A DNA stretch of 16,061 nucleotides, taken from the NCBI GenBank assembly GCA_937900045.1, contig CALCEB010000243.1, positions 1 to 16,061 on the forward strand, read 5' to 3'. How positions within the stretch are numbered: position 1 is the first letter of the stretch; each line of letters starts with the position of its first letter. A program made the position numbers and the translations under genes. The notes under the pieces are model-generated. The model saw nothing but the letters and a program-made list of their open reading frames with translations, was not told the DNA's origin and ran no database searches. The stretch is from an uncultured Acidobacteriota bacterium. GTDB taxonomy: Bacteria; Acidobacteriota; Terriglobia; UBA7540. Shown piece after piece: positions 1 through 6,837 of this stretch.

Positions 1-86
1 TCGCGCGCCTCCTCGGTGTCGATCACGTCAAAGTTATACTTTCGAGAACTGGCTGCAACATTGAAACCAACATACTGGATGTACAT
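1..86 (-). CDS. hypothetical protein, 5' part only (runs off the window edge)
   Basis: Only the first 28 codons are inside the window; the gene continues beyond base 1. It starts MYIQYVGFNVAASSRKYNFD and goes on VIDTEEAR. The ATG at 86-84 is preceded by AAAGGA about 9 nt upstream, a usable Shine-Dalgarno. From memory this start resembles small acidobacterial hypothetical proteins that read on as 'EAREFTV', but no function is known to me. It lies downstream of the 46-residue basic protein on the same strand, so the two are probably co-transcribed. It is too short to judge domains. Confidence 0.55.
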   Translation of the reverse strand, partial: MYIQYVGFNVAASSRKYNFDVIDTEEAR

Positions 87-183
87 GCCAGAATCCTTTC
101 TTGCTCCACCGAGCCCTGATCTTGATTAGCTCTACTAATAACCCAGGCCAAGTCAACTCGATCGCCAACGACAAGAGGTTGGT

Positions 184-324
184 TCATCTTCCTGATCCTG
201 CATTTACCGCGCTGGGTCGTTTTGTTTCCAGCGCCTTTCGCAAATCGCGAATGCGCTTCCGCCGGAGAAGCTTGCGCTGCCGTTCCCGGCCAAACCTGGC
301 TTTGTCACCATTTTTTTCCGACAC
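184..324 (-). CDS. small highly basic hypothetical protein, 46 aa
   Basis: This short gene starts with GTG at 324-322, preceded by a strong GGGAGGAA Shine-Dalgarno 3 nt before the start. The 46-residue product begins with M(V)SEKNGDKARFGRERQRKL and is very rich in Arg and Lys (RRKRIRDLRK in the middle). I associate small 'NGDKARFxRxR' proteins with Acidobacteriota, but their role is unknown. High charge could mean nucleic-acid or ribosome binding, which is only an inference. It lies 27 nt downstream of the 166-residue gene and probably shares its transcript. Its TGA overlaps a downstream ATG in an ATGA arrangement. Confidence 0.6.
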   Translation of the reverse strand: MSEKNGDKARFGRERQRKLLRRKRIRDLRKALETKRPSAVNAGSGR

Positions 325-351
325 AGTTTCCTCCCTCGCGAGCCTGGGTGT

Positions 352-852
352 TCAGATTGAAACAAAGCCTGATTCGGCTCGGCCGCGTTCCGGGGTCCGA
401 TTTGCCATCCACGGCATAGGGAGCACCCTGTCCTTCACCGCGCCGCCCAAGTTAGTGGCGGCGCCATTGACCCTTTTCATCCAGGTGGCGGCTTCCGCGC
501 GTTCATCTCCGGAGGGCGGGTAAATCAGAATCAGGCCATCAAGGCAAGCATCGGTAAGGCGCGTGAATTTTTCCTGATTCTTCATGATGAAGTCAAGGGT
601 CTGAGCCAACTGATCAGAGTGGTGTCCATTCCTGAAGCGCACTCCGCTCGGATGGGCCGAAGAAGTCCACATCCAGTAGTCGCACACCAGATCCTGGTAA
701 CCCCCGGCTTTAGCCGACCAGACGCTCACATAATCCAGGGAGGTTCCAGGCTCACCCCGGTATTCAACTCGTACTGAGCATGCCTCGCTAACTTTCATTA
801 AGTCTTCCCAGGCTAGAATCACTGCAAACTCAAAGACCTTGTCTAATTCCAT
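352..852 (-). CDS. hypothetical protein, 166 aa
   Basis: I do not recognise this protein. I chose the ATG at 852 (MELDKVFEFAVILAWEDLMK) because GAAAGGAAGAA lies just upstream; the reading frame stays open to 954, but the extra 34 residues are basic, low in hydrophobics, and have no ribosome site. The product looks soluble, with no signal peptide or membrane segment. It has an aromatic stretch (CDYWMWTSS, near residues 57-65) and a Pro/Arg-rich C-terminus. It heads a minus-strand run with the small basic protein (27 nt downstream) and the gene at the window edge. Function cannot be stated. Confidence 0.6.
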   Translation of the reverse strand: MELDKVFEFAVILAWEDLMKVSEACSVRVEYRGEPGTSLDYVSVWSAKAGGYQDLVCDYWMWTSSAHPSGVRFRNGHHSDQLAQTLDFIMKNQEKFTRLTDACLDGLILIYPPSGDERAEAATWMKRVNGAATNLGGAVKDRVLPMPWMANRTPERGRAESGFVSI

Positions 853-874
853 GTTGATTCTTCCTTTCACAAAC

Positions 875-1149
875 GAATCACTTCGATGCGCTTGGAGCAC
901 ACGGCGCCGGCGAGATCCGTCCAAACAACGAGCTCGCTGAATTTGAATTCTCATGTTTCACCTCGCGCGATACCATCGCGTATCCGGCCTTCCCAAAATA
1001 CTTACTTGCCCGGCTCACCTGGGCGACCCGGACAGCCCCCGCACAAACCGCAAATCACATCTGTAGCATCCCGTAACGCGGGACCAGGGCCAAAACAGCC
1101 CCAGGAGCAACGTCGCAATGGAAACCCATTTCACAGTCTTCGTAAGCAT
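875..1149 (-). pseudogene. decayed small membrane-protein gene (DUF6804-like, from memory)
   Basis: A 44-codon ORF starts at ATG 1149 (GAGG 9 nt upstream) with MLTKTVKWVSIATLLLGLFW, a single hydrophobic segment, and stops at 1015. Its C-terminal half (after LFWPWS, about position 1080) looks random. In the neighbouring frame the sequence reads RYGMLQM-stop-FAVCAGAVRVAQVSRASKYF and then GKAGYAMVS. This resembles the continuation of small acidobacterial proteins of the type 'LFWRxSxxYxxLLQFVVCAGAxxVAxQAxRAxKYFW', which I tentatively associate with DUF6804. The gene therefore seems broken by a frameshift near 1080 and a TGA at about 1055-1057. The family name is recalled, not searched. A real 44-aa peptide cannot be excluded. 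Confidence 0.5.
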
Positions 1150-1194
1150 TGGAAACCTCGGTTTCATCTTGTATCTGAGGTTCCTCTTTGCCGG

Positions 1195-1222
1195 CGAAGA
1201 GAGAGGGCGGACTGGGCCGCCC
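1195..1222 (-). terminator. possible intrinsic terminator after the ABM-like gene
   Basis: On the minus strand, GGGCGG-CCCAGT-CCGCCC forms a 6-bp GC stem with a 6-nt loop, followed by TCTCTCTTCG. It starts about 28 nt after the stop codon of the gene at 1250-1570. The following tract alternates T and C rather than being pure T, so the call is moderate. Confidence 0.4.
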
Positions 1223-1249
1223 CCACTGATCGAGAAAGACCTGTCCGCT

Positions 1250-1570
1250 TCAGGCTGAGACGCGAGCGGCGATCTTGTGGAAGGTCGAGTTGGAAACCTC
1301 GTAGGTTTGAACTTGAGGAGTTCCCTCAACCACCTTCGCCAGGGTCTTCTGCACTTCTGAATAGGAGCCGCGGTTATAAGCTTCCGCGTTCTCTTTCTGA
1401 TCCCACAAACTGATTCCAATTGCTTCCAATCCGCCCGAGGTGACGAACGTGATTTCGTCCTGGAAGCCTTTCTGTTTTCGCAGCAAGGGAATGACTTCCT
1501 GGTCGAGCGTCCGGGTAAACTCCTTGACGCTATTGGGCTTCAGGTGCATGGATACGTTTCGACTAAACAT
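1250..1570 (-). CDS. antibiotic-biosynthesis-monooxygenase-like (dimeric alpha/beta-barrel) protein
   Basis: The 106-residue product begins MFSRNVSMHLKPNSVKEF and carries the hallmarks of the small ferredoxin-fold ABM-like group: an N-terminal strand followed by a 'KPNSVKEFTRTLDQEVIPLL' helix, then 'KGFQDEITF', and 'ISLWDQKENAEAY' in the middle. Proteins of this fold work as dimers; some are heme- or quinone-related monooxygenases, and many have no known substrate. No catalytic residues can be assigned here. The start is secure: AAGGAGGTTGCC directly precedes the ATG at 1570. It is transcribed divergently from the XRE regulator and has its own strong promoter (1670-1698), so the regulator may control it. 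It looks complete. Confidence 0.8.
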   Translation of the reverse strand: MFSRNVSMHLKPNSVKEFTRTLDQEVIPLLRKQKGFQDEITFVTSGGLEAIGISLWDQKENAEAYNRGSYSEVQKTLAKVVEGTPQVQTYEVSNSTFHKIAARVSA

Positions 1571-1646
1571 GGCAACCTCCTTGGTTGTCTTCTAAGAGGT
1601 GCGATTACAGATAACCAGACTTAGTTCAAGTTATCTGGAGAATGAG

Positions 1647-1674
1647 TGGAAAAGCCAATCTCATTAACTATAAT
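1647..1674 (+). promoter_or_regulatory. possible promoter for the XRE regulator gene, overlapping the divergent one
   Basis: On the plus strand a perfect -10 TATAAT (1669-1674) lies 16 bp after TGGAAA (1647-1652, 4 of 6 to TTGACA). Its -10 overlaps the -10 of the minus-strand promoter, so the two promoters would compete for polymerase. Confidence 0.4.
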
Positions 1675-1682
1675 AAGTTAAT
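1663..1682. promoter_or_regulatory. candidate operator: 7-bp inverted repeat centred on the divergent -10 elements
   Basis: ATTAACT-ATAATA-AGTTAAT is a perfect 7-bp inverted repeat with a 6-bp spacer, and the spacer coincides with the -10 box of the minus-strand promoter. The position and dyad symmetry suit binding of a dimeric repressor, most simply the XRE protein encoded next door. The binding partner is inferred. Confidence 0.45.
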
Positions 1683-1698
1683 CAACTTTACTTGTCAA
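1670..1698 (-). promoter_or_regulatory. strong sigma-70-type promoter for the ABM-like gene
   Basis: On the minus strand there is a perfect -35 TTGACA (1698-1693), a 17-bp spacer and a -10 TATTAT (1675-1670; 5 of 6 to TATAAT). The expected start of transcription is near 1663, leaving a leader of about 90 nt before the ATG at 1570. Confidence 0.7.
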
Positions 1699-1758
1699 GT
1701 ACAATCTGAGATGATCTAAGACGCCTAATCAATGCTAGTTAAGCAGAGGAGTAGTCCG

Positions 1759-2646
1759 GTGGATGTTCCTTTGGTGATCAAGCATCGGCTGAAAGAATTG
1801 GGTCTCGAACAGCGAGATCTAGCAAGTGCGGTCCAAGTCACGGAATCCTACATTTCGCAATTGCTGACTCGAAAAAAAGCGCCCCCATCTCCTGATCGAA
1901 CAGATATTTACGACAAGATGGGAAGATTCTTGAAGTTTCCGAACGGTGAGCTGGCGAAGCTGGCTGACCTGCAGCGCCAGGAACAATTAAGAAGAAAATT
2001 GACAGAGCCGCCCGCGCCGCTGTTTCAAGGAGTTCGAGAGTTGGTTCTTCGCAAATGTAAACCCGACAAACAGGACCAAATACGGGCGATTTTTGAGAAG
2101 CAGCCCTTCGGCGAACTCGAACGCCTGGTTACCCGGAAGCTCCTGGACGTGGTCAAGAGAGTTGCCAAAGAAGAATTGCAAAGTGAAAACTGGCTCCGCC
2201 TGGTGGCTCGCCTTAGCGACCGAAGCTACGAAGAGATGCGAGTCGCCGTTCTGGAGTTCCTGGATACGGATGTCTTCGACCTGTCGATTGAAAACTGTGT
2301 CTCATTCCTGGATCCGCTGGTTGAATCCTGGGACATCGACCTCGCGACTTTTGCTATGGAAATCGTCTTGAACCACAGAGTGGCCCCAGGGCACCCTAAG
2401 AAATTTGAGTTTGTTGAAAAGGAAATCGAACCAGCTTTCGACGAAGAGCCGGGGCTTAAAGAATTCCTTGATGATGCTTCCCTCAGCGGCGATGCGACTG
2501 AGGGGGAAATCGAGTTCCTAAAAAAGTTACGGTTCAAGGGAAAACGACCCACTCCACTCTACTATTACCGGGAGTTGCAAAACCTCCGAGACCCCCTCCA
2601 TTTTCGCACCCCGTACCGTAAACTAGCGGACGCACGAACGGGATAA
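1759..2646 (+). CDS. XRE-family helix-turn-helix regulator with long C-terminal domain
   Basis: The protein begins MDVPLVIKHRLKELGLEQRD and has a Cro/CI-type helix-turn-helix at about residues 4-60 (RDLASAVQVTESYISQLLTRKK), so it should bind DNA as a dimer. The remaining 230 residues are mostly helical and charged, with 'IFEKQPFGELERLVTRKLLD' near residues 115-135, and I know no enzymatic function for them. I prefer the GTG at 1759 (AGGAG, 7-nt spacing) over the ATG at 1732, which lacks a ribosome site and would add 9 residues. It is divergent from the ABM-like gene, with a palindrome between them, suggesting autoregulation and control of that gene. The last residues after 'NLRDPLHFR' (about 2610) look unlike a natural end and adjoin transposase debris, so the tail may have been replaced. 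Confidence 0.8.
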   Translation: MDVPLVIKHRLKELGLEQRDLASAVQVTESYISQLLTRKKAPPSPDRTDIYDKMGRFLKFPNGELAKLADLQRQEQLRRKLTEPPAPLFQGVRELVLRKCKPDKQDQIRAIFEKQPFGELERLVTRKLLDVVKRVAKEELQSENWLRLVARLSDRSYEEMRVAVLEFLDTDVFDLSIENCVSFLDPLVESWDIDLATFAMEIVLNHRVAPGHPKKFEFVEKEIEPAFDEEPGLKEFLDDASLSGDATEGEIEFLKKLRFKGKRPTPLYYYRELQNLRDPLHFRTPYRKLADARTG

Positions 2647-2759
2647 CCGAAAGGCTTATGAAGCTGATGGCGGCGGGAAGTTGGAGCCAGAATACAGTGG
2701 GCCCGATCGTGGGTAGAAACAGGCGGGCTTGTGCATCCTGGAAGATTCGACGGGGATGA

Positions 2760-3245
2760 AATCCCACGCTTTGGGAACAACATTTCACTTGCTTCCAACA
2801 GATACTCGAGACAAGGAGGCAGATCTCGCCGCAGATGGCGGAGGCGCTGGTCACCAAGCCACGGCCCGAGTTGACCAGCCGCCAAGCAGAAAGCGTCGAC
2901 TTGTTGAAGAAAGATTGTCCCGGCTTTGCGGTGATGCGCACGAGGGTCCTGAGCTTTCGCATGATCCTCCAGAATGGCAAGGTGTCAACACTCCATCGCT
3001 GGATGGAACGGGGTTCGAGCGACGGGAATTGGCTCCTTGAAACGATTCGAGCGAACGCCGAAGCAGGACCTCGGGCGGTAGAAGCTGGCATCAGGGAGAA
3101 ATGGAGCAGTGGTCCCGTAGAGGGTCAAGCGAACAGACTGAAGGCTCTGAAACGGCAGATGTACGGCCGAGTGAGCGTGGGACTGCTTCGAGCCCGACTG
3201 CTTCCGCTCGCGCCAGGCATTTCAACTGTCCTGCAACGAAAGTGA
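2760..3245 (+). pseudogene. ISL3-family transposase, 3' remnant
   Basis: The reading frame is open from the TGA at 2757 to the TGA at 3243. The part after 2835 matches the C-terminal end of ISL3 (IS204/IS1001/IS1096/IS1165) DDE transposases: 'LHRWMERGSS', then 'KWSSGPVEGQANRLKALKRQ' and 'MYGRVSVGLLRARLL'. The Glu in GPVEGQ is the final acidic residue of the DDE triad. Full-length members have roughly 400-550 residues; the zinc finger, helix-turn-helix and both Asp-bearing parts are missing, so it is inactive. No ribosome site precedes it. Just downstream (3241-3254) the sequence ends AGGAAGACCC, whose reverse complement GGGTCTTCC resembles ISL3 terminal repeats; a left end was not found. Confidence 0.8.
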
Positions 3246-3365
3246 GGAAGACCCTCTATTTACTAGAAATATGTTTCGCGGTGGAAGTGCGCTTGCGATA
3301 AGCTACACATCAGACCACTGGGCGGCTTGATATGGAACAGGTTGAGCGGGCAAGGGAGGCGAACC

Positions 3366-5759
3366 ATGAATCAAGAAACCACCAGTGAGGCTTTTGGGAG
3401 GCCGGGCGCCGAACCCCGGTGGACGCACGGCGGCAAGGATGGCGTGGGCACCGCCTACGCGGCCTCCAGCAGAATTTGGTTCACTTTTTGGAATGGCATC
3501 CTGACCGAAGTCTATTATCCCACCGTTGATCGCCCCCAACTCCGCGACCTCCAGTACCTCATTACGGATGGAAAGACCTTTTTCCACGAGGAAAAACGCC
3601 AGCTCAAGTCAAAATTCGAACGCCTCTCCGACCATACCCTTGGCTACAGATGCATCAACACCGATCCGGAAGGACGTTACGCGATTGCCAAGGAGATCAT
3701 CACCGATCCGCAGCTTGCTTGTGTTCTTCAGCGGACCGAAATCACGGGCGACCCGTCTTTTACATCCAAACTGCGCCTCTACGCCCTGTGCGCGCCTCAT
3801 CTGGAAGTGGGGGGTTGGGAAAACAATGGGTATGTAGCGAGCGTCAGCGGCCGGAAAGTCCTGATGGCCCAGAAGAATGAGGTCTGGCTGGCGCTGGCCG
3901 CAACGGTTCCTTTTTCCCGTGTTTCCTGCGGCTATGTGGGCCAGAGCGATGGCTGGACGGATTTATCGTCCAATTTCCAAATGGACTGGGAGTTTAACCA
4001 AGCGCCCGGCGGCAACATTGCGCTCACCGGAGAATTGCATCTCAAAGGCGCCCGCGAATTTACCCTGGGGCTTGCATTTGGTGAGAGTGAGCATCACGCC
4101 ATCTCCACGCTTTTTCAGGCGCTGTCCATTCCTTTCAAGGCCCACCATAAGCGTTTCACCCAGCAATGGGGGTGTTTGGCGGCAGAGGTTCAGCCTCTGC
4201 ACAAAGTTTCCGGCGATCAAGGGAACCTCTACCAGGGCAGCTTCAGCCTGCTCCGCGCCCACGAGGACAAATCCTACCCCGGCGCCTTCATCGCCTCGCT
4301 GGCCATCCCTTGGGGTGAAGCGAAAGGCGATCAAGACCAAGGGGGGTACCACCTGGTTTGGACACGCGACATGGTCAACAGCGCGTGCGGGATGTTGGCC
4401 GCGGGTGACCGCCTCACCCCGTTGCGGGCGCTCATCTATCTGGCCGTGTCTCAGCAAGAGGACGGGGGCTTCGCGCAGAACTTTTGGGTCAATGGCAACC
4501 CTTACTGGCGCGGCATCCAACTGGACGAAGTAGCCTTCCCCATCATGCTCGCCTGGCGCCTTCAACAGCAAAAAGCCCTTCAGGATTTTGATCCCTATTC
4601 CATGGTTCTGCGGGCGGCAGCCTACCTGGTGCGACATGGCCCCGTGACGCAGCAGGAACGCTGGGAGGAAGCGGGGGGGTATTCTCCATCAACGATCGCT
4701 TCGAACATTGCCGCCCTGATTGGCGCCGCCATGATGGCGCGGACGCGCGGCGACCAAGCCACCGCCAAGTTTCTGGAAGGATACGCGGACTTCCTGGAAT
4801 CGCATATTGAAGCCTGGACGGTCACTACGGACGGCGCCCTGGTCCCCGGCATTAAACGCCACTACATCCGAATCCTTCCCGCAAGCGTAGATAATCCCTA
4901 CCCCAACGAAACTCCGAACAACAGCACACTCGTTCTTGCCAACCGCCCTCCAGGTTCCCAAAGGGAGTTTCCGGCCAAGGACATTGTCGATGCGGGCTTT
5001 CTGGAGTTGGTCCGCTACGGCGTCCGCAAACCACTGGATCCGCTCATTGTGGATACCTTGCGGGTGGTGGACGCCGTGCTGAAGGTGGACACCCCGTTTG
5101 GTCCGTGCTGGCGGCGCTATAACAACGATGGGTATGGACAGCGGGAGGATGGCGGCCCATTCACTTCATGGGGCCAGGGCCGCGCTTGGCCACTGCTCAC
5201 CGGGGAGCGCGGCCATTACGAACTTGTGGCTGGCCACAACGTCAAACCCTTCATCCGGGCACTGGAGGGTTTTGGCTCAGTGACAGGACTCTTGCCGGAA
5301 CAAGTGTGGGATGAACCTGACCGGCCCGAGATTTACATGTATCTTGGACGGCCGACGGGTTCCGCCATGCCGCTCATGTGGGCTCACGCGGAGTACGTCA
5401 AGCTGCTTCGTTCCGTCTTTGACGGGCACATTTTCGACCGCATTCCTGAGGTTGCAGACCGCTATCTCGGGGACCGGAAGAGCTGCCAACCGCTGGAAAT
5501 CTGGAAATTCAACTGGCAGACGCCTCGCGTCAAAAAGGGCGCTACGCTGCGCATTCAGGCGCTGGCTCCGTTCCGGCTGCACTGGTCAGGAGACGAATGG
5601 AACACGTCACAGGATACACCTTCCACCTCCACCGCGCTCGGGCTTGACTTCGTCGATATTCCGGTACCGCCCTCGCAGGCTGCCCCCATCCGCTTTACGT
5701 TTTTCTGGACGGCCGGCAACCAGTGGGAAGGGCGCGACTTCGCTGTGAATGCTGAATGA
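3366..5759 (+). CDS. GH15 glucoamylase (glucan 1,4-alpha-glucosidase), no signal peptide
   Basis: The 797-residue protein should release glucose from the non-reducing ends of alpha-glucans. It has a glucodextranase-type N-terminal beta domain (about 15-285; GGKDGVGTAYAAS and 'GILTEVYYP'), an (alpha/alpha)6 barrel (about 300-690; WTRDM at 332-336, 'PCWRRYNNDGYGQREDGGPF', 'GRAWPLLTGERGHYEL') and a C-terminal beta domain (about 700-797). The likely general acid is Glu388 (QLDEVAFP) and the base Glu645 (EQVWDEPD), by analogy with bacterial GH15 enzymes. The ATG at 3366 is chosen for its GGGAGG site 7 nt upstream; an upstream ATG at 3327 lacks one. With no export signal, the substrate is probably intracellular glycogen or imported maltodextrin. 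GH15 also includes trehalases and glucodextranases, so the exact substrate is open. It is first of four co-directional genes. Confidence 0.93.
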   Translation: MNQETTSEAFGRPGAEPRWTHGGKDGVGTAYAASSRIWFTFWNGILTEVYYPTVDRPQLRDLQYLITDGKTFFHEEKRQLKSKFERLSDHTLGYRCINTDPEGRYAIAKEIITDPQLACVLQRTEITGDPSFTSKLRLYALCAPHLEVGGWENNGYVASVSGRKVLMAQKNEVWLALAATVPFSRVSCGYVGQSDGWTDLSSNFQMDWEFNQAPGGNIALTGELHLKGAREFTLGLAFGESEHHAISTLFQALSIPFKAHHKRFTQQWGCLAAEVQPLHKVSGDQGNLYQGSFSLLRAHEDKSYPGAFIASLAIPWGEAKGDQDQGGYHLVWTRDMVNSACGMLAAGDRLTPLRALIYLAVSQQEDGGFAQNFWVNGNPYWRGIQLDEVAFPIMLAWRLQQQKALQDFDPYSMVLRAAAYLVRHGPVTQQERWEEAGGYSPSTIASNIAALIGAAMMARTRGDQATAKFLEGYADFLESHIEAWTVTTDGALVPGIKRHYIRILPASVDNPYPNETPNNSTLVLANRPPGSQREFPAKDIVDAGFLELVRYGVRKPLDPLIVDTLRVVDAVLKVDTPFGPCWRRYNNDGYGQREDGGPFTSWGQGRAWPLLTGERGHYELVAGHNVKPFIRALEGFGSVTGLLPEQVWDEPDRPEIYMYLGRPTGSAMPLMWAHAEYVKLLRSVFDGHIFDRIPEVADRYLGDRKSCQPLEIWKFNWQTPRVKKGATLRIQALAPFRLHWSGDEWNTSQDTPSTSTALGLDFVDIPVPPSQAAPIRFTFFWTAGNQWEGRDFAVNAE

Positions 5760-5797
5760 GCAACCACTCAGGGAACAGAAGCTTCTCGCCTTGAACC

Positions 5798-6787
5798 ATG
5801 TGGATTCCAAAAGCATACCCGGTGGCCGTGCTCATGATGCTAGCCAGCATGCTTTGCTGGGGCAGTTGGGACAATACCCAAAAGATTGACAAGGATTGGC
5901 GGTTCGAACTCTTCTACTGGGATTACATGTGGGGGGTGTTGGCGAGCGCTCTTCTTTTCGGCCTTACCCTGGGGCGCACCCATCCGGCCGCGCACGACAG
6001 TTTTCTTTACAATCTCGCCCACGCCAGCGCGCGCTCCTGGGTTGAGGCCTTTGCCGGCGGCGTGATTTTCAATTTCGGCAACTTGCTTCTGGTGGCGGCC
6101 ATCTCCGTTGCGGGCATGGCCGTAGCTTTCCCGGTCGGCTCCGGATTGGCCCTTGTGATCGGAGGAATTCTTAACTACATCATCCGGCCGGCCGGTAATC
6201 CGCTCTTTCTCTTCGGTGGAATCCTTCTCATCTCGGGAGCGATCTTCGCGGATGCCCTGGCCTATCACGGCCTTTCAAAAGGCAAAACGACGGGCAAAAA
6301 GGGGATTGTCCTGAGCCTGCTGTGCGGCGTAATCCTGGGCCTGTTCTATCCTCTTGTCGCGAAGGCCATGAGCGGACGTCATCATCTCGGCCCCTATGCG
6401 GTGTACTTTGTCTTCGCGCTGGGCGCTCTGGTTTCCAACTTTCCTTTCAATTACGGCTTCATGCGCCACCCCATTGCCGGAGCGCCGCTCTCAATCCGGC
6501 AATACTTCCGGGGAAGGGATCAACAGCACGGCTGGGGCGTGTTGGGAGGTTTAATCTGGGGCGTAGGCGCCATCTGCAGCTTTGTGGTTTCCTCGGTTTC
6601 CATCGTCGGCCCCGCGGCTTCGTTTTCCATGAGCGAGGGCAATACCATGATTTCCGCCATCTGGGGTGTATTTGTGTGGAAGGAATTTAGTGGGGCCGGC
6701 GGGAGTGTCAAGCGCCTGCTCGGGCTGATGTTCTTGCTCTTCGTATTGGGTCTGGTTTCGATCGCCTTGGCGCCGGTCATCCGCTAG
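5798..6787 (+). CDS. GRP-family sugar permease (GlcU/RhaT-like)
   Basis: This 329-residue integral membrane protein has about ten hydrophobic segments and begins MWIPKAYPVAVLMMLASM, followed by the conserved 'CWGSWDNTQKIDKDWRFELF' of glucose/ribose porter (GRP) family members in the drug/metabolite transporter superfamily. Members import sugars such as glucose or rhamnose, usually with protons. It starts 38 nt after the glucoamylase, and neighbouring genes oxidise glucose, so glucose is the likely cargo; this is inferred from context. No strong Shine-Dalgarno precedes the ATG, so translation may rely on coupling with the upstream gene. Alternative cargo: other hexoses or nucleobase-like compounds. 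Confidence 0.88.
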   Translation: MWIPKAYPVAVLMMLASMLCWGSWDNTQKIDKDWRFELFYWDYMWGVLASALLFGLTLGRTHPAAHDSFLYNLAHASARSWVEAFAGGVIFNFGNLLLVAAISVAGMAVAFPVGSGLALVIGGILNYIIRPAGNPLFLFGGILLISGAIFADALAYHGLSKGKTTGKKGIVLSLLCGVILGLFYPLVAKAMSGRHHLGPYAVYFVFALGALVSNFPFNYGFMRHPIAGAPLSIRQYFRGRDQQHGWGVLGGLIWGVGAICSFVVSSVSIVGPAASFSMSEGNTMISAIWGVFVWKEFSGAGGSVKRLLGLMFLLFVLGLVSIALAPVIR

Positions 6788-6837
6788 GTGCGCGCCCAGT
6801 TTTGGTTCCGGCACCGCCGGTTTTAGGGAGGAACACC

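Noticed and set aside
23..187. 54-codon minus-strand ORF (MNQPLVVGDRVDLAW...) whose ATG overlaps the small basic gene's stop (ATGA) and has AGGA upstream
   Set aside because: It overlaps the better-looking gene starting at 86 by 64 nt in another frame; no recognised homologue. It remains possible but was not called.
101..523. Plus-strand 140-codon ORF
   Set aside because: It lies antisense to the 166-aa and 46-aa genes, has no ribosome site, and its composition (Arg/Ser/Pro-rich) is that of an antisense shadow.
2534..3091. Minus-strand 185-codon ORF opposite the transposase
   Set aside because: The plus strand here encodes recognisable ISL3 transposase; the minus frame has no family features.
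3255..3365. Search for a promoter of the glucose cluster
   Set aside because: No -35/-10 pair with acceptable match and spacing was found between the transposase remnant and the glucoamylase start.
3963..4637. Long minus-strand ORF (224 codons) inside the glucoamylase gene
   Set aside because: It is the antisense frame of a strongly conserved GH15 barrel; long antisense ORFs are expected in GC-rich genes.
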